A DNA stretch of 59,382 nt from an uncultured Porphyromonadaceae bacterium (GTDB lineage Bacteria; Bacteroidota; Bacteroidia; Bacteroidales; Muribaculaceae). The notes under the pieces were generated by a model. It was not told where the DNA came from. It ran no database searches and worked only from the letters and a program-made list of their open reading frames with translations. This document shows, piece by piece, positions 24,046 through 32,542 of this stretch (positions are counted from its first letter, which is position 1; each line of letters opens with the position of its first letter). The position numbers and the translations under genes were made by a program. The DNA lies in contig CAMNRO010000014.1 of the NCBI GenBank assembly GCA_946553045.1, positions 1 to 59,382 on the forward strand. The letters are read 5' to 3'.

Positions 24046-25068
24046 GTGAAGAAGATTAAAATCATATTGATAAGTGTAGCTGTGCTGCTCGTGGTAGCGG
24101 GTGGCGCGCTGTTTCTGGCTTGGCGCTATGCCACATCGTCTTTTGGCGGTGATGAGCCGGTTAGAGTGAATATTCCTGCCGGAACAGATGCGGCAGGCGT
24201 GCGTGCTATTCTTGAGGAGGGGCTCGGGTCGTCATTCGGCGGCAAGGTCGCGACGCTGTGGGAACGCCAGGGCGGCAGTCCGGCTGTGGCTCACGGGTCG
24301 TATCTTGTAGAGCCTGGCTCAGAGGCCATACGGGTGTCGCGGGCTATTATGGCCGGCCGTCAGACGCCTGTCCGGCTGACGTATAATAATATAAGGACTT
24401 TCGGTCAGCTTGCGGCGCGTGTAGGCGATGTGCTCGAGCTTGATTCGGCTTCTTTTTCGGCGGCGTGCGATACGCTGCTTCCTTCGGCCGGTTTTTCGGG
24501 CAAGGAGCAGTATGCGGCGGCTTTTTTGCCTGATACGTATGAGTTTTACTGGACTGTGGAGCCGGGTGTGGTGGTTGCCAAGCTTCTGGACCACAGCGGC
24601 AAGTTCTGGAACGCTGAGCGACGCAAGAAGGCTGAAGAGCTTGGTCTGAGTCCTGTCGATGTGGCTACAGTGGCATCGATAGTGGAGGAGGAGACCAATA
24701 AGGCTGACGAGCGTCCGAAGGTGGCTCGCCTTTATCTGAACCGTATTGCGAAGGGTATGCAGCTGCAGGCTGACCCGACGGTGAAGTTTGCTGTCGGTGA
24801 TTTTTCGCTGCGTCGTCTGACGGGTAAGCATCTTGCGATAGAATCTCCGTATAATACTTATAAGGTCAAAGGATTGCCTCCTGGGCCGATACGTGTGGTC
24901 GAAGCGTCGACTATCGATGCTGTTCTGAATGCGCCGGAACATAAGTATCTGTATATGTGTGCGAAGAGTGATTTCTCGGGTTATCACGATTTTGCGGAGA
25001 CTTATGACCGTCATAGAATCAATTCGGCCCGGTACCATATGGCGCTGAACCGGAAGGGGATTCGGTAG
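24046..25068 (+). CDS. mltG: Endolytic murein transglycosylase MltG
   Basis: 340 residues from a GTG at 24046; no other start precedes the membrane anchor (KKIKIILISVAVLLVVAGGA). A LysM-like region follows (VRVNIPAGTDAAGVRAILEE), then the YceG catalytic domain with FLPDTYEFYWT, VATVASIVEEETNKADERPK (catalytic Glu), QADPTVKFAVGD and SPYNTYKVKGLPPGPIRVV. It cuts nascent glycan strands in the periplasm and sets chain length. The stop is followed at once by repeat copy B. Confidence 0.93.
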   Translation: MKKIKIILISVAVLLVVAGGALFLAWRYATSSFGGDEPVRVNIPAGTDAAGVRAILEEGLGSSFGGKVATLWERQGGSPAVAHGSYLVEPGSEAIRVSRAIMAGRQTPVRLTYNNIRTFGQLAARVGDVLELDSASFSAACDTLLPSAGFSGKEQYAAAFLPDTYEFYWTVEPGVVVAKLLDHSGKFWNAERRKKAEELGLSPVDVATVASIVEEETNKADERPKVARLYLNRIAKGMQLQADPTVKFAVGDFSLRRLTGKHLAIESPYNTYKVKGLPPGPIRVVEASTIDAVLNAPEHKYLYMCAKSDFSGYHDFAETYDRHRINSARYHMALNRKGIR

Positions 25069-25150
25069 GCTGATGGGCTGACGGGCTGACGGGCTTTTTT
25101 GGGGAGCTGAAGCTCTGAGCGCTTACAAACGTTGGCGGGCGGTTGGGCTT
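25069..25150 (+). repeat. GCTGACGGG-type intergenic repeat, copy B
   Basis: Begins right after the mltG TAG: GCTGATGGGCTGACGGGC and a further unit, TTTTTT, then the core GAGCTGAAGCTCTGAGCGCT plus TACAAA (25104-25129) and a GTTGGCGGGCGGTTGGGCTT tail. Relative to copies A and C the stem has changed on both sides (GGGC/GCCC to GAGC/GCTC), a compensatory pair. Confidence 0.8.
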
Positions 25151-25164
25151 ATAAATTTATTTTT

Positions 25165-26574
25165 ATGATGAAACGGATTTTTACTGTGATGTTTTCGACG
25201 GCTTTTCTGCTGAGTGCCTATGGGGCGCCGGTGGACGAGGCTCGTCGTCTTTATAGAGAGGGCAGCTATGAGGAGGCTCTCGAGCATGCCAGGGCGGTTG
25301 TGAAACGCAGTCCGCGCGATGGTAACGGTAATTTTTTTCTGGGTGCTTCGTTGTATCGGCTCGGCCGTTTTGACGAGGCTCTCGCTCCGCTTAAGCAGGC
25401 CGAGAGCCGCAGTGTGGCCGAGGCTTCACAGCTTCTTGCGGAGTATGCGATGGACCGTTATATGGTTGATGAGGCTGAAAGTCACCTAGAGAAGTGGGAG
25501 TCGATTCTCACAAAGGCGAAGAAGGATACTCCTGCCGAGCATGCGGCTATGAGTTCGCGCCTGGTGATGCTGCGCAATATGCTTGGTCGCGTGGAGAAGA
25601 TTGAGATAGTGGATTCTCTTGCGGTTGATTCGGTGCGCTTTTTCGAGGCTTACCGATTGTCGCCGCAGGCTGGCCGCATTCTGCCGGGCGAGGCTCTGAG
25701 CAGTATCGGGGCTACGGCGGGTGCCGAGCTTTCGACGGGTTATATGCCTGAGAACAACAGCGAGATATTGTGGTCTGCCTCGGACGATTCGGGCGTTTTC
25801 GAGCTTTATGGCGCGGGGATTCTCGACGACGGTACTCTTGACCGTCCGGCGGCTCTTGCTGGCGGTCTTGGCGAGGGTGGAAGCGCTATGTATCCTTTCC
25901 TTATGCCTGACGGTATGACGCTTTATTTTGCCAATGACGGCGAGAATTCGCTTGGCGGTCTGGATATTTTTATGACTCGCCGTACTGATGATGGTTATTT
26001 TATGCCTCAGAATATGGGCATGCCTTATAATAGTCCTGATAATGATTTTATGCTTGCCATTGACGAGGCTACGGGTCTTGGCTGGTGGGCTACGGACCGA
26101 AATCATATTCCGGGTAAGGTGACGGTGTATGTGTTCATGCCGTCGCAGATGCGTGTGAATGCCGACCCTGATGATCCGAATCTTGCAGCCATGGCTCGTC
26201 TGAGCGATATTTCGCTGATGCAGAATGCTGAGACGGATTATGATGCTTTGCTCGCGTCGCGTCTGCCTGAGGTGAAGGCGGGCGACAGTCATGGAAGTGC
26301 TTCGCCCCGTTTTGCCCTCGATATGGGTAACGGAAAGGTATATACTTCGCTGTCGGATTTCCGCAAAGAGGCCGCGAGGAGCGCGATGCTTGAGTATCTT
26401 GGAGTTGAGGTGCTGCTGAGGCGCCATCTTGCCGCCGAGGAGGATTTGCGCGAGCGGTATCGCAGTGGTGATACTGATGTGGCTTCCGAGATTCTCGAGA
26501 GTGAGCGGAAGACGGCCGAGATGCGTAAGCGTGTAGCGGCTCTGAGGAATTCGGCTGTAAGGCTTGAGATTTAG
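25165..26574 (+). CDS. Exported TPR and PD40 beta-propeller protein
   Basis: 469 residues from the ATG at 25165; a TTG 33 bases upstream lies inside the repeat and is rejected. Signal peptide (MMKRIFTVMFSTAFLLSAYG), then TPR-like helices (RRLYREGSYEEALEHARAVV, FFLGASLYRLGRFDEALAPL) to about residue 150. The middle contains PD40-type propeller strands (YPFLMPDGMTLYFANDGENS, GGLDIFMTRRTDDGYF), and the C-terminus is helical and charged (EILESERKTAEMRKRVAAL). It resembles envelope scaffold proteins of Bacteroidetes that carry TPR plus PD40 but lacks an OmpA domain. Function unknown. Confidence 0.78.
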   Translation: MMKRIFTVMFSTAFLLSAYGAPVDEARRLYREGSYEEALEHARAVVKRSPRDGNGNFFLGASLYRLGRFDEALAPLKQAESRSVAEASQLLAEYAMDRYMVDEAESHLEKWESILTKAKKDTPAEHAAMSSRLVMLRNMLGRVEKIEIVDSLAVDSVRFFEAYRLSPQAGRILPGEALSSIGATAGAELSTGYMPENNSEILWSASDDSGVFELYGAGILDDGTLDRPAALAGGLGEGGSAMYPFLMPDGMTLYFANDGENSLGGLDIFMTRRTDDGYFMPQNMGMPYNSPDNDFMLAIDEATGLGWWATDRNHIPGKVTVYVFMPSQMRVNADPDDPNLAAMARLSDISLMQNAETDYDALLASRLPEVKAGDSHGSASPRFALDMGNGKVYTSLSDFRKEAARSAMLEYLGVEVLLRRHLAAEEDLRERYRSGDTDVASEILESERKTAEMRKRVAALRNSAVRLEI

Positions 26575-26645
26575 GCTGATGGGCTGATGGGCTGATGGGC
26601 TGACGGGCTTTTGGGGCTGAAGCCCTGAGCGCTTACAAATGTTGG
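26575..26645 (+). repeat. GCTGACGGG-type intergenic repeat, copy C
   Basis: Begins right after the TAG of the TPR/PD40 gene: three GCTGATGGG and one GCTGACGGG unit, TTTT, then the core GGGCTGAAGCCCTGAGCGCT plus TACAAA (26606-26631) and GTTGGCGGG. Same order of parts as copies A and B. Confidence 0.8.
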
Positions 26646-26675
26646 CGGGTTTTGATTTTTTAATTTTCTCTTTAT

Positions 26676-27659
26676 ATGCATTTGACTATTATTCTGATTA
26701 TTGTGCTGGCAATAGTGTTTCTGGTAGTTTTCTTCTACTATTGCCCTTTCTTCCTGTGGATTTCGGCACGGGTGAGCGGTGTGCGTATTTCGCTTATCCA
26801 GCTTGTGCTGATGCGGATACGTCAGGTTCCGGCGAGTGTGATTGTGCGAGCTCTTATCGAGGCGCATAAGGCCGGTCTGAAAGATGTGAACCGCGACGAT
26901 CTTGAGGCCCACTATCTTGCGGGCGGTAATGTGGAGCGTGTGGTGCATGCTCTTGTGTCGGCTTCGAAGGCCAATATCGATCTTGGCTTCAAGATGGCTA
27001 CGGCCATAGACCTTGCGGGCCGCGATGTGTTCCAGGCTGTGCAGATGAGCGTGAATCCGAAGGTGATTGATACGCCTCCTGTGACGGCTGTTGCCAAGGA
27101 CGGTATCCAGCTTATCGCCAAGGCGCGTGTGACTGTGCGCGCGAATATCCGCCAGCTTGTCGGCGGCGCGGGCGAGGACACGGTGCTTGCTCGTGTAGGC
27201 GAGGGTATTGTGTCGTCGATCGGTTCGTCGGAGAGCCATAAGCAGGTGCTTGAGAATCCTGATTCGATTTCGAAGCTTGTGCTGCGGAAGGGTCTTGACT
27301 CGGGCACGGCGTTTGAGATTCTGTCGATTGATATCGCCGATATCGACATAGGCCGTAATATCGGTGCTGCGCTTCAGATTGACCAGGCGCAGGCCGACAA
27401 GAATATCGCCCAGGCGAAGGCCGAGGAGCGCCGCGCGATGGCTATTGCCCGCGAGCAGGAAATGAAGGCGCTTGCGCAGGAGGCGCGCGCCAAGGTAATA
27501 GAGGCCGAATGTGAGCTTCCGAAGGCTATGGCCCAGGCTTTCCTGAACGGAAATCTCGGTATCATGGATTATTATAAGATGAAAAATATAGAGGCTGATA
27601 CCTCTATGCGCGAAAGCCTCGGCCAGAGCCAGGGCAGCATACCTGAGATAAAGGAATGA
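26676..27659 (+). CDS. floA: Flotillin-like membrane protein FloA
   Basis: 327 residues. An N-terminal hydrophobic hairpin ([20 protein letters not shown]) is followed by a PHB/SPFH-like region ([20 protein letters not shown]) and a long Ala/Glu/Lys-rich coiled coil ([20 protein letters not shown]) ending with [14 protein letters not shown]. This matches the bacterial FloA (UPF0365) family, which forms membrane microdomains in the inner leaflet. The stop overlaps the cstA start by 4 bp (ATGA). Confidence 0.94.
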   Translation: MHLTIILIIVLAIVFLVVFFYYCPFFLWISARVSGVRISLIQLVLMRIRQVPASVIVRALIEAHKAGLKDVNRDDLEAHYLAGGNVERVVHALVSASKANIDLGFKMATAIDLAGRDVFQAVQMSVNPKVIDTPPVTAVAKDGIQLIAKARVTVRANIRQLVGGAGEDTVLARVGEGIVSSIGSSESHKQVLENPDSISKLVLRKGLDSGTAFEILSIDIADIDIGRNIGAALQIDQAQADKNIAQAKAEERRAMAIAREQEMKALAQEARAKVIEAECELPKAMAQAFLNGNLGIMDYYKMKNIEADTSMRESLGQSQGSIPEIKE

Positions 27660-29092
27660 TTTCGTTTGTAGTCTCTCTCCTTGTGCTCGTAGGCGGTTAT
27701 TTTGTCTATGGAGCGATAACGGAAAAGGTGTTCGGCGTCGAGCCTCAGCGGCCGACGCCGGCCTTGTCGCATGCCGACGGTGTCGACTATACTCCGCTGC
27801 CGACATGGAAGGTTTTTCTGATACAGTTTCTGAACATAGCGGGTCTTGGGCCGATTTTCGGCGCTATCATGGGTGTCATGTTCGGACCGGCGGCTTTCAT
27901 ATGGATTGTGGCGGGCACTATTTTCGGTGGCGCCGTCCATGATTTCATATCGGCGATGATGTCGGTGCGAGCCGGCGGCATGTCGCTGCCGGAGCTTGTC
28001 GGCCGGGAACTCGGGCCGGCGGCGAAGCAGATAATGCGTGTGGTGTCGGTTTTCCTGCTGGTGCTTGTTGGCGCTGTTTTTGTGCTGACGCCTGCGGGTC
28101 TGCTCGACGGCATGACTCCCGACTGGGCCAACCGCTGGTTCTGGATAGCGGTGATATTCGTGTATTACATGACGGCGACGCTTCTGCCTATCGACAAGCT
28201 TATCGGTCGTTTTTATCCGGTTTTCGGTTTTGCGCTCCTGTTTATGGCCTGCGGTCTTCTGGGAGTGCTGCTTTTCGGCGGGTATGATATTCCGACGGGC
28301 TTTTCGGACGGTCTTCAGACGCGATTTGCCGATGCTGAAACCCACCCGGTGTTTCCGATGATGTTCGTGAGCATAGCCTGCGGTGCTATTTCGGGCTTTC
28401 ATGCCACCCAGTCGCCTATGATGGCGCGGTGTATCAAGAACGAGCGCCTTGCCCGGCCGGTATTTTACGGCGCCATGGTTGCCGAAGGTATCGTAGCGTT
28501 GATATGGGCTGCGGCCGCAATCGCTTTTACGGGCGGTTACGGGTCGCTGAGCGACTATCTTGGCGGACACTCGGCGGGCGACCTCGTGCACGACATATCT
28601 GTAGGGTGGCTCGGCACGTTCGGCGGTTTTCTTGCCATACTCGGTGTCGTTGCCGCGCCTATCACGACGGGAGACACGGCCTTGCGGTCGGCGCGTCTGA
28701 TTGTGGCCGACTTCCTCGGCGTGAGCCAGAAGCCAATATTGAAGCGTGTGCTTGTGTCGCTTCCATTGTTTGTGGCTTCGTTCGGGCTTATGCTGATAGA
28801 TTTCAATGTGCTGTGGCGCTATTTCGCATGGACCAACCAGACCCTTGCAGCTATAACGCTGTGGGCATGTGCGGTTTATCTTGCTCGTCACGGCAAGGCG
28901 TATGTGATATGTCTGATACCGGCTGTTTTCATGACGGTCGTTGTGGTGACATATATTCTGTTCGCCCCGTCGCCCGAGGGCTTCGGGCTGTCGCTGCCTG
29001 TTGCCGCGACTGTCGCGATGACTTTCGCCGCCGTCGGGCTTGCGCTATTTGCCCGCTATAAGCGTGGATTAATACGGTCATTGGCCCGCTGA
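27656..29092 (+). CDS. CstA-family peptide/pyruvate transporter
   Basis: 478 residues, many membrane helices. The N-terminal half has [40 protein letters not shown] and ELVGRELG, hallmark stretches of carbon-starvation protein CstA, and [20 protein letters not shown] occurs near the middle. At about 480 residues it is the shorter form common in Bacteroidetes (E. coli CstA has 701). It probably imports peptides or pyruvate by ion symport. Translationally coupled to floA. Confidence 0.9.
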   Translation: MISFVVSLLVLVGGYFVYGAITEKVFGVEPQRPTPALSHADGVDYTPLPTWKVFLIQFLNIAGLGPIFGAIMGVMFGPAAFIWIVAGTIFGGAVHDFISAMMSVRAGGMSLPELVGRELGPAAKQIMRVVSVFLLVLVGAVFVLTPAGLLDGMTPDWANRWFWIAVIFVYYMTATLLPIDKLIGRFYPVFGFALLFMACGLLGVLLFGGYDIPTGFSDGLQTRFADAETHPVFPMMFVSIACGAISGFHATQSPMMARCIKNERLARPVFYGAMVAEGIVALIWAAAAIAFTGGYGSLSDYLGGHSAGDLVHDISVGWLGTFGGFLAILGVVAAPITTGDTALRSARLIVADFLGVSQKPILKRVLVSLPLFVASFGLMLIDFNVLWRYFAWTNQTLAAITLWACAVYLARHGKAYVICLIPAVFMTVVVVTYILFAPSPEGFGLSLPVAATVAMTFAAVGLALFARYKRGLIRSLAR

Positions 29093-29118
29093 TGACATTT
29101 TGATGAATTTTTTGCGAT

Positions 29119-29937
29119 ATGCTTGATTTTCAAGGACTGATAAAAGACAATACTCTCTATACATTTCACAGCCACACCGAATTCTGCGACGGACGCGCGC
29201 CAATGCGCACTATGGCCGCCGCCGCTGTGGCCGCCGGCTTCGGCCATTATGGATTTTCACCGCACTCGCCTATCCCTTTGGAATCGCCATGCAACATGAG
29301 CTTCGAGGCTGTAGACGATTATTTTGCTGAATACAAGGCCATATCTTCGGACCCGGCGCTTGCTTCCTGCCGTTTTTACGCGGGTATGGAGGTGGATTAC
29401 CTCGGGGCCGACTGGGGGCCGTCGAATGCTTATTTCCATAATCTTCCACTCGACTATATAATAGGGTCGGTGCATTTCATACCGACGCAGGAGGGGGAGA
29501 TGGTTGACATCGACGGTCATTTCGACAATTTCAAGCGGCGTATGGAGAAGTATTTCAGAAATGATATAGAGTATGTCGTAGATGCTTTCTACGGTCAGTC
29601 GGAAGCAATGATAGCGGCCGGCGGATTCGATATTCTGGGCCATTTCGACAAGGTAGGGCAGAATGCGTCGTACTATAAGCCCGGAATAGAGCAGAGCTCT
29701 TTTTATCAGTCATATATAGACCGCATGGTAGAGCTTATATCGGCCCGGAAGCTGACGATAGAGCTGAATACGAAGGCGCGTGCCGAGCATGGGCGTTTTT
29801 TTCCGTCGGAGGGTGCGCTGGCAAGGCTTCTGGAGGCCGGTGTGACTGTGCTTGTGAACAGCGACGCCCACAGGCCTGAATGTATCAACGCCTCGCGCGA
29901 CGAGGCGCTTCGTCTTGTAGAAAATCTGACACGATGA
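29119..29937 (+). CDS. PHP-domain histidinol-phosphatase-like protein
   Basis: 272 residues, PHP TIM-like fold. Metal-site motifs are TFHSHTEFCDG (H-x-H), FSPHSP, GMEVDYLG, GSVHF, ILGHFDKVGQN and NSDAHRPE, in the order of the HisK/YtvP histidinol-phosphatase family. There are no his genes nearby, so the substrate may be another phosphate ester. The stop overlaps the U32 gene start by 4 bp. Confidence 0.88.
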   Translation: MLDFQGLIKDNTLYTFHSHTEFCDGRAPMRTMAAAAVAAGFGHYGFSPHSPIPLESPCNMSFEAVDDYFAEYKAISSDPALASCRFYAGMEVDYLGADWGPSNAYFHNLPLDYIIGSVHFIPTQEGEMVDIDGHFDNFKRRMEKYFRNDIEYVVDAFYGQSEAMIAAGGFDILGHFDKVGQNASYYKPGIEQSSFYQSYIDRMVELISARKLTIELNTKARAEHGRFFPSEGALARLLEAGVTVLVNSDAHRPECINASRDEALRLVENLTR

Positions 29938-31799
29938 TGAGCGGGGCGCGTACACTCGAACTGCTTGCTCCGGCGCGCGATGCCGCCACGGGGCGAATTG
30001 CCGTGCTTGCGGGAGCCGACGCGGTGTATATAGGTGCTCCGGCCTTCGGGGCAAGGGCTGCGGCGACCAACAGTATCGCCGATATCGCGGCGCTTGCGGC
30101 ATTCGCCCATGTCTATCGGGCGAAGGTGTATGTGACTATGAACACCATTCTCTATGAGGACGAGCTTGAGCGTGCCCGGGAGATGGTTTGGGAGCTATAC
30201 AGGGCCGGAGTCGATGCCCTGATAGTGCAGGATATGGCGTATCTGGAGATGAATCTGCCTCCGATAGCGCTCCATGCGAGCACCCAGTGCGATGTGCGCA
30301 CGGCGGAGAAGGCGGCATGGCTTGCGCGGGCGGGTTTCTCGCAGATTGTGCTTCCGCGAGAGTTTACACCGGCCGAAATCAAGGCTGCCCGCGAGGCCGC
30401 CGGGGTGCCGGTAGAGGTGTTTGTGCACGGAGCGCTGTGCGTGAGCTACAGCGGCGACTGCCAGGCCGGGTTCGCAGCCATGAAGCGGAGCGCCAACCGC
30501 GGGGAGTGCCCCCAGATGTGCCGTCTGCCATATGAAATCGTCGACGGCGAAGGAAAGACGGTGGCTCCTGCCAGGCATTATCTTTCGCTCCGCGATATGA
30601 ACCAGAGCGCCAATCTGGAGGTGCTTGTGGAGGCCGGCGCGTCGTCGTTCAAAATCGAGGGGCGGCTTAAGGACGCCCGCTATGTCGCCAATGTAACGGC
30701 GGCTTATTCCCGGCGGCTCGATGAGATTGTGGCTGCTTCGGGAGGCGCCTATGTGCGCGGGTCGGCCGGAAGAAGCGTGTGCGCCTTCACTCCGGCGCTG
30801 GACCGCACTTTTAACCGCGGATATACATCGTATTTTGTAGGTAAGCCGGCCAGAATGGCTTCTATCGATACTCCGAAGTGGGCCGGTCGGCCGGTAGCGA
30901 AGGTGACCGGGGCTTATAACGCGGCGAGAAAATGTTTTACGGTCAAGGCCAACGAGGCGTTCAACAATGGCGACGGGCTCGGTTTTTTTGACAGGAAAGG
31001 GCGCTATGTCGGTTTCCGGCTTAACCGCGCCGACGGTTTCCGGCTCTATCCGGCGAGTGTGCCTGAGGGTCTTGAAGCCGGCATGACGATATACAGGAAC
31101 TCGGACAAGGCTTTCTTCGATATTCTCGACGCACCCGATGCGGGCTGCCGCCGGACGATACGCGTGGATTTCGGTCTTCGTGCCATCGGACGGGACCGTT
31201 TTGTGATTTCAGCCTCGGATGAGCGCGGCTGCAGGGTGGATTTGCCTGTTGACTGCGAGCTTGAGGAGGCGCGGAGCGCCCAGGACAGCCGTCGGCGCGA
31301 TGTGCTCGGGAAGCTTGGCGGCACGGTGTATGAGCTTGGCGAGATAGATGACTCGCTGGGCAATCTTTTTGTGCCGGTGTCGGTGCTCGCCGAGGCCAGA
31401 CGCAAGGTGATTGCGTTGCTCGATACTAATGCCGCCGATACATATGCTTTTGACCGAAGACGGCAGGGGATGCTTGGCGGCGACGTTTTTGAAGGCGAAA
31501 AACCGCTTGATTATCACTGGAATGTTGCCAACAGCCTTGCCGAACGTTTCTATCGGTCGCACGGGGCGCGTATCGGCTCGCACGCCATTGAGGTGGAGAG
31601 TCCGCGTGCCGACGAGGTGACTGTGATGAGCACGCGCTACTGCATACGCCGCGAACTCGGGGCCTGCCTGAAGCGCAAGGACGAGGCCGGCAAGCTGCCG
31701 ACGCAGTGCTATCTGCGCAACGAGTCGGGAATTTACCGCCTTGATTTCGACTGCGGGCGGTGCGGAATGAAAGTTGTAAAAGTCAATAGCCGGAAATGA
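29934..31799 (+). CDS. U32 family peptidase/RNA hydroxylase-like protein
   Basis: 621 residues from the ATG at 29934, which overlaps the preceding stop; a frame extension further upstream is rejected. The signature EVFVHGALCVSYSGDCQAGF lies near residue 165, with Cys residues continuing in RGECPQMCRLPYE, the metal or Fe-S cluster. LELLAPARDAATGRIAVLAG opens the TIM barrel. The family contains collagenase-like U32 peptidases and RlhA (23S rRNA C2501 hydroxylation); RlhA-like function is possible. It has the long C-terminal extension (DUF3656-like) ending in a Cys-rich FDCGRCGMKVV. Confidence 0.88.
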   Translation: MMSGARTLELLAPARDAATGRIAVLAGADAVYIGAPAFGARAAATNSIADIAALAAFAHVYRAKVYVTMNTILYEDELERAREMVWELYRAGVDALIVQDMAYLEMNLPPIALHASTQCDVRTAEKAAWLARAGFSQIVLPREFTPAEIKAAREAAGVPVEVFVHGALCVSYSGDCQAGFAAMKRSANRGECPQMCRLPYEIVDGEGKTVAPARHYLSLRDMNQSANLEVLVEAGASSFKIEGRLKDARYVANVTAAYSRRLDEIVAASGGAYVRGSAGRSVCAFTPALDRTFNRGYTSYFVGKPARMASIDTPKWAGRPVAKVTGAYNAARKCFTVKANEAFNNGDGLGFFDRKGRYVGFRLNRADGFRLYPASVPEGLEAGMTIYRNSDKAFFDILDAPDAGCRRTIRVDFGLRAIGRDRFVISASDERGCRVDLPVDCELEEARSAQDSRRRDVLGKLGGTVYELGEIDDSLGNLFVPVSVLAEARRKVIALLDTNAADTYAFDRRRQGMLGGDVFEGEKPLDYHWNVANSLAERFYRSHGARIGSHAIEVESPRADEVTVMSTRYCIRRELGACLKRKDEAGKLPTQCYLRNESGIYRLDFDCGRCGMKVVKVNSRK

Positions 31800-32542
31800 A
31801 GAAGCTTCTGTATGTCGTCGGTGTGGCGCTGATAATGTGTGCCTGCCGAGGAGGGGGCGGCGATGTGTCGCCTCTGCTGGCTATAATACTGTCGGATACG
31901 GTGCGGAATCCTTATGACACACATCTGGACAGCGCTCCCGACGACGGGTGCGTGAGGTTGCGGTCGAACGTGCGTGTGCCGCTATCGCGCCTTTTCAACG
32001 ACAGCAATCATGTGCATCTGCTCCAGGCGCGGGCCGGTGGTATCCGTCCGATAGAGGATTCGGAAATGGCGTGGACGGAGGGCCGCGGGCTTGTCGAGAT
32101 AAAATCGAATCCGTACTATTATCTCGATGAGCTGAGCCATTCGTATCCGTATCTGAAACCTCATGCGGCCGATCTGCTGGCTGAGATATGCCGCCGTTTT
32201 CAGGACACGCTCGCAGCGCGGGGCGGGGGAGCATACCGTCCGAAGGTGACGAGTCTTCTGCGTACGCCGCTTTCTGTCGGCCGGCTTCGCAGGGTCAACC
32301 GCAATGCCACGGGCGAGAGCGCACATCAGTATGCCACGACTTTCGATATAAGCTACAGCAAATTTATATGCGACGACGCTTCGGCGCCGCACCGCACATT
32401 CGAGGACCTGAAGAATCTGCTTGCCGAAATCGTAGCCGACATGCGCGACGAGGGCCGGTGCCATGTGAAGCACGAGCGGAATCAGGCATGTTTCCATATA
32501 ACGGCCACAGCGCCGTCTGACAGCCTTTACAATTATGATTAA
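31796..32542 (+). CDS. M15-like D,D-carboxypeptidase fold lipoprotein (DUF5715-like)
   Basis: 248 residues. Lipobox MCAC at about residues 14-17, so a lipoprotein. The domain has GESAHQYATTFDISY (His and Asp metal ligands) and HVKHERNQACFHITA (second His), the zinc-binding layout of the LAS/M15 superfamily (VanY-like). It may trim peptidoglycan stem peptides in the periplasm. It overlaps the U32 gene by 4 bp and the AsmA gene by 8 bp, so it is part of a long operon. Confidence 0.78.
   Translation: MKKLLYVVGVALIMCACRGGGGDVSPLLAIILSDTVRNPYDTHLDSAPDDGCVRLRSNVRVPLSRLFNDSNHVHLLQARAGGIRPIEDSEMAWTEGRGLVEIKSNPYYYLDELSHSYPYLKPHAADLLAEICRRFQDTLAARGGGAYRPKVTSLLRTPLSVGRLRRVNRNATGESAHQYATTFDISYSKFICDDASAPHRTFEDLKNLLAEIVADMRDEGRCHVKHERNQACFHITATAPSDSLYNYD

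Noticed and set aside
25132-25164. TTG start for the TPR/PD40 protein
   Set aside because: It falls inside repeat copy B and precedes the signal peptide with unrelated residues.
21461-26645. GCTGACGGG arrays as CRISPR
   Set aside because: Units are 9 bp, contiguous, with no spacers and no cas genes.
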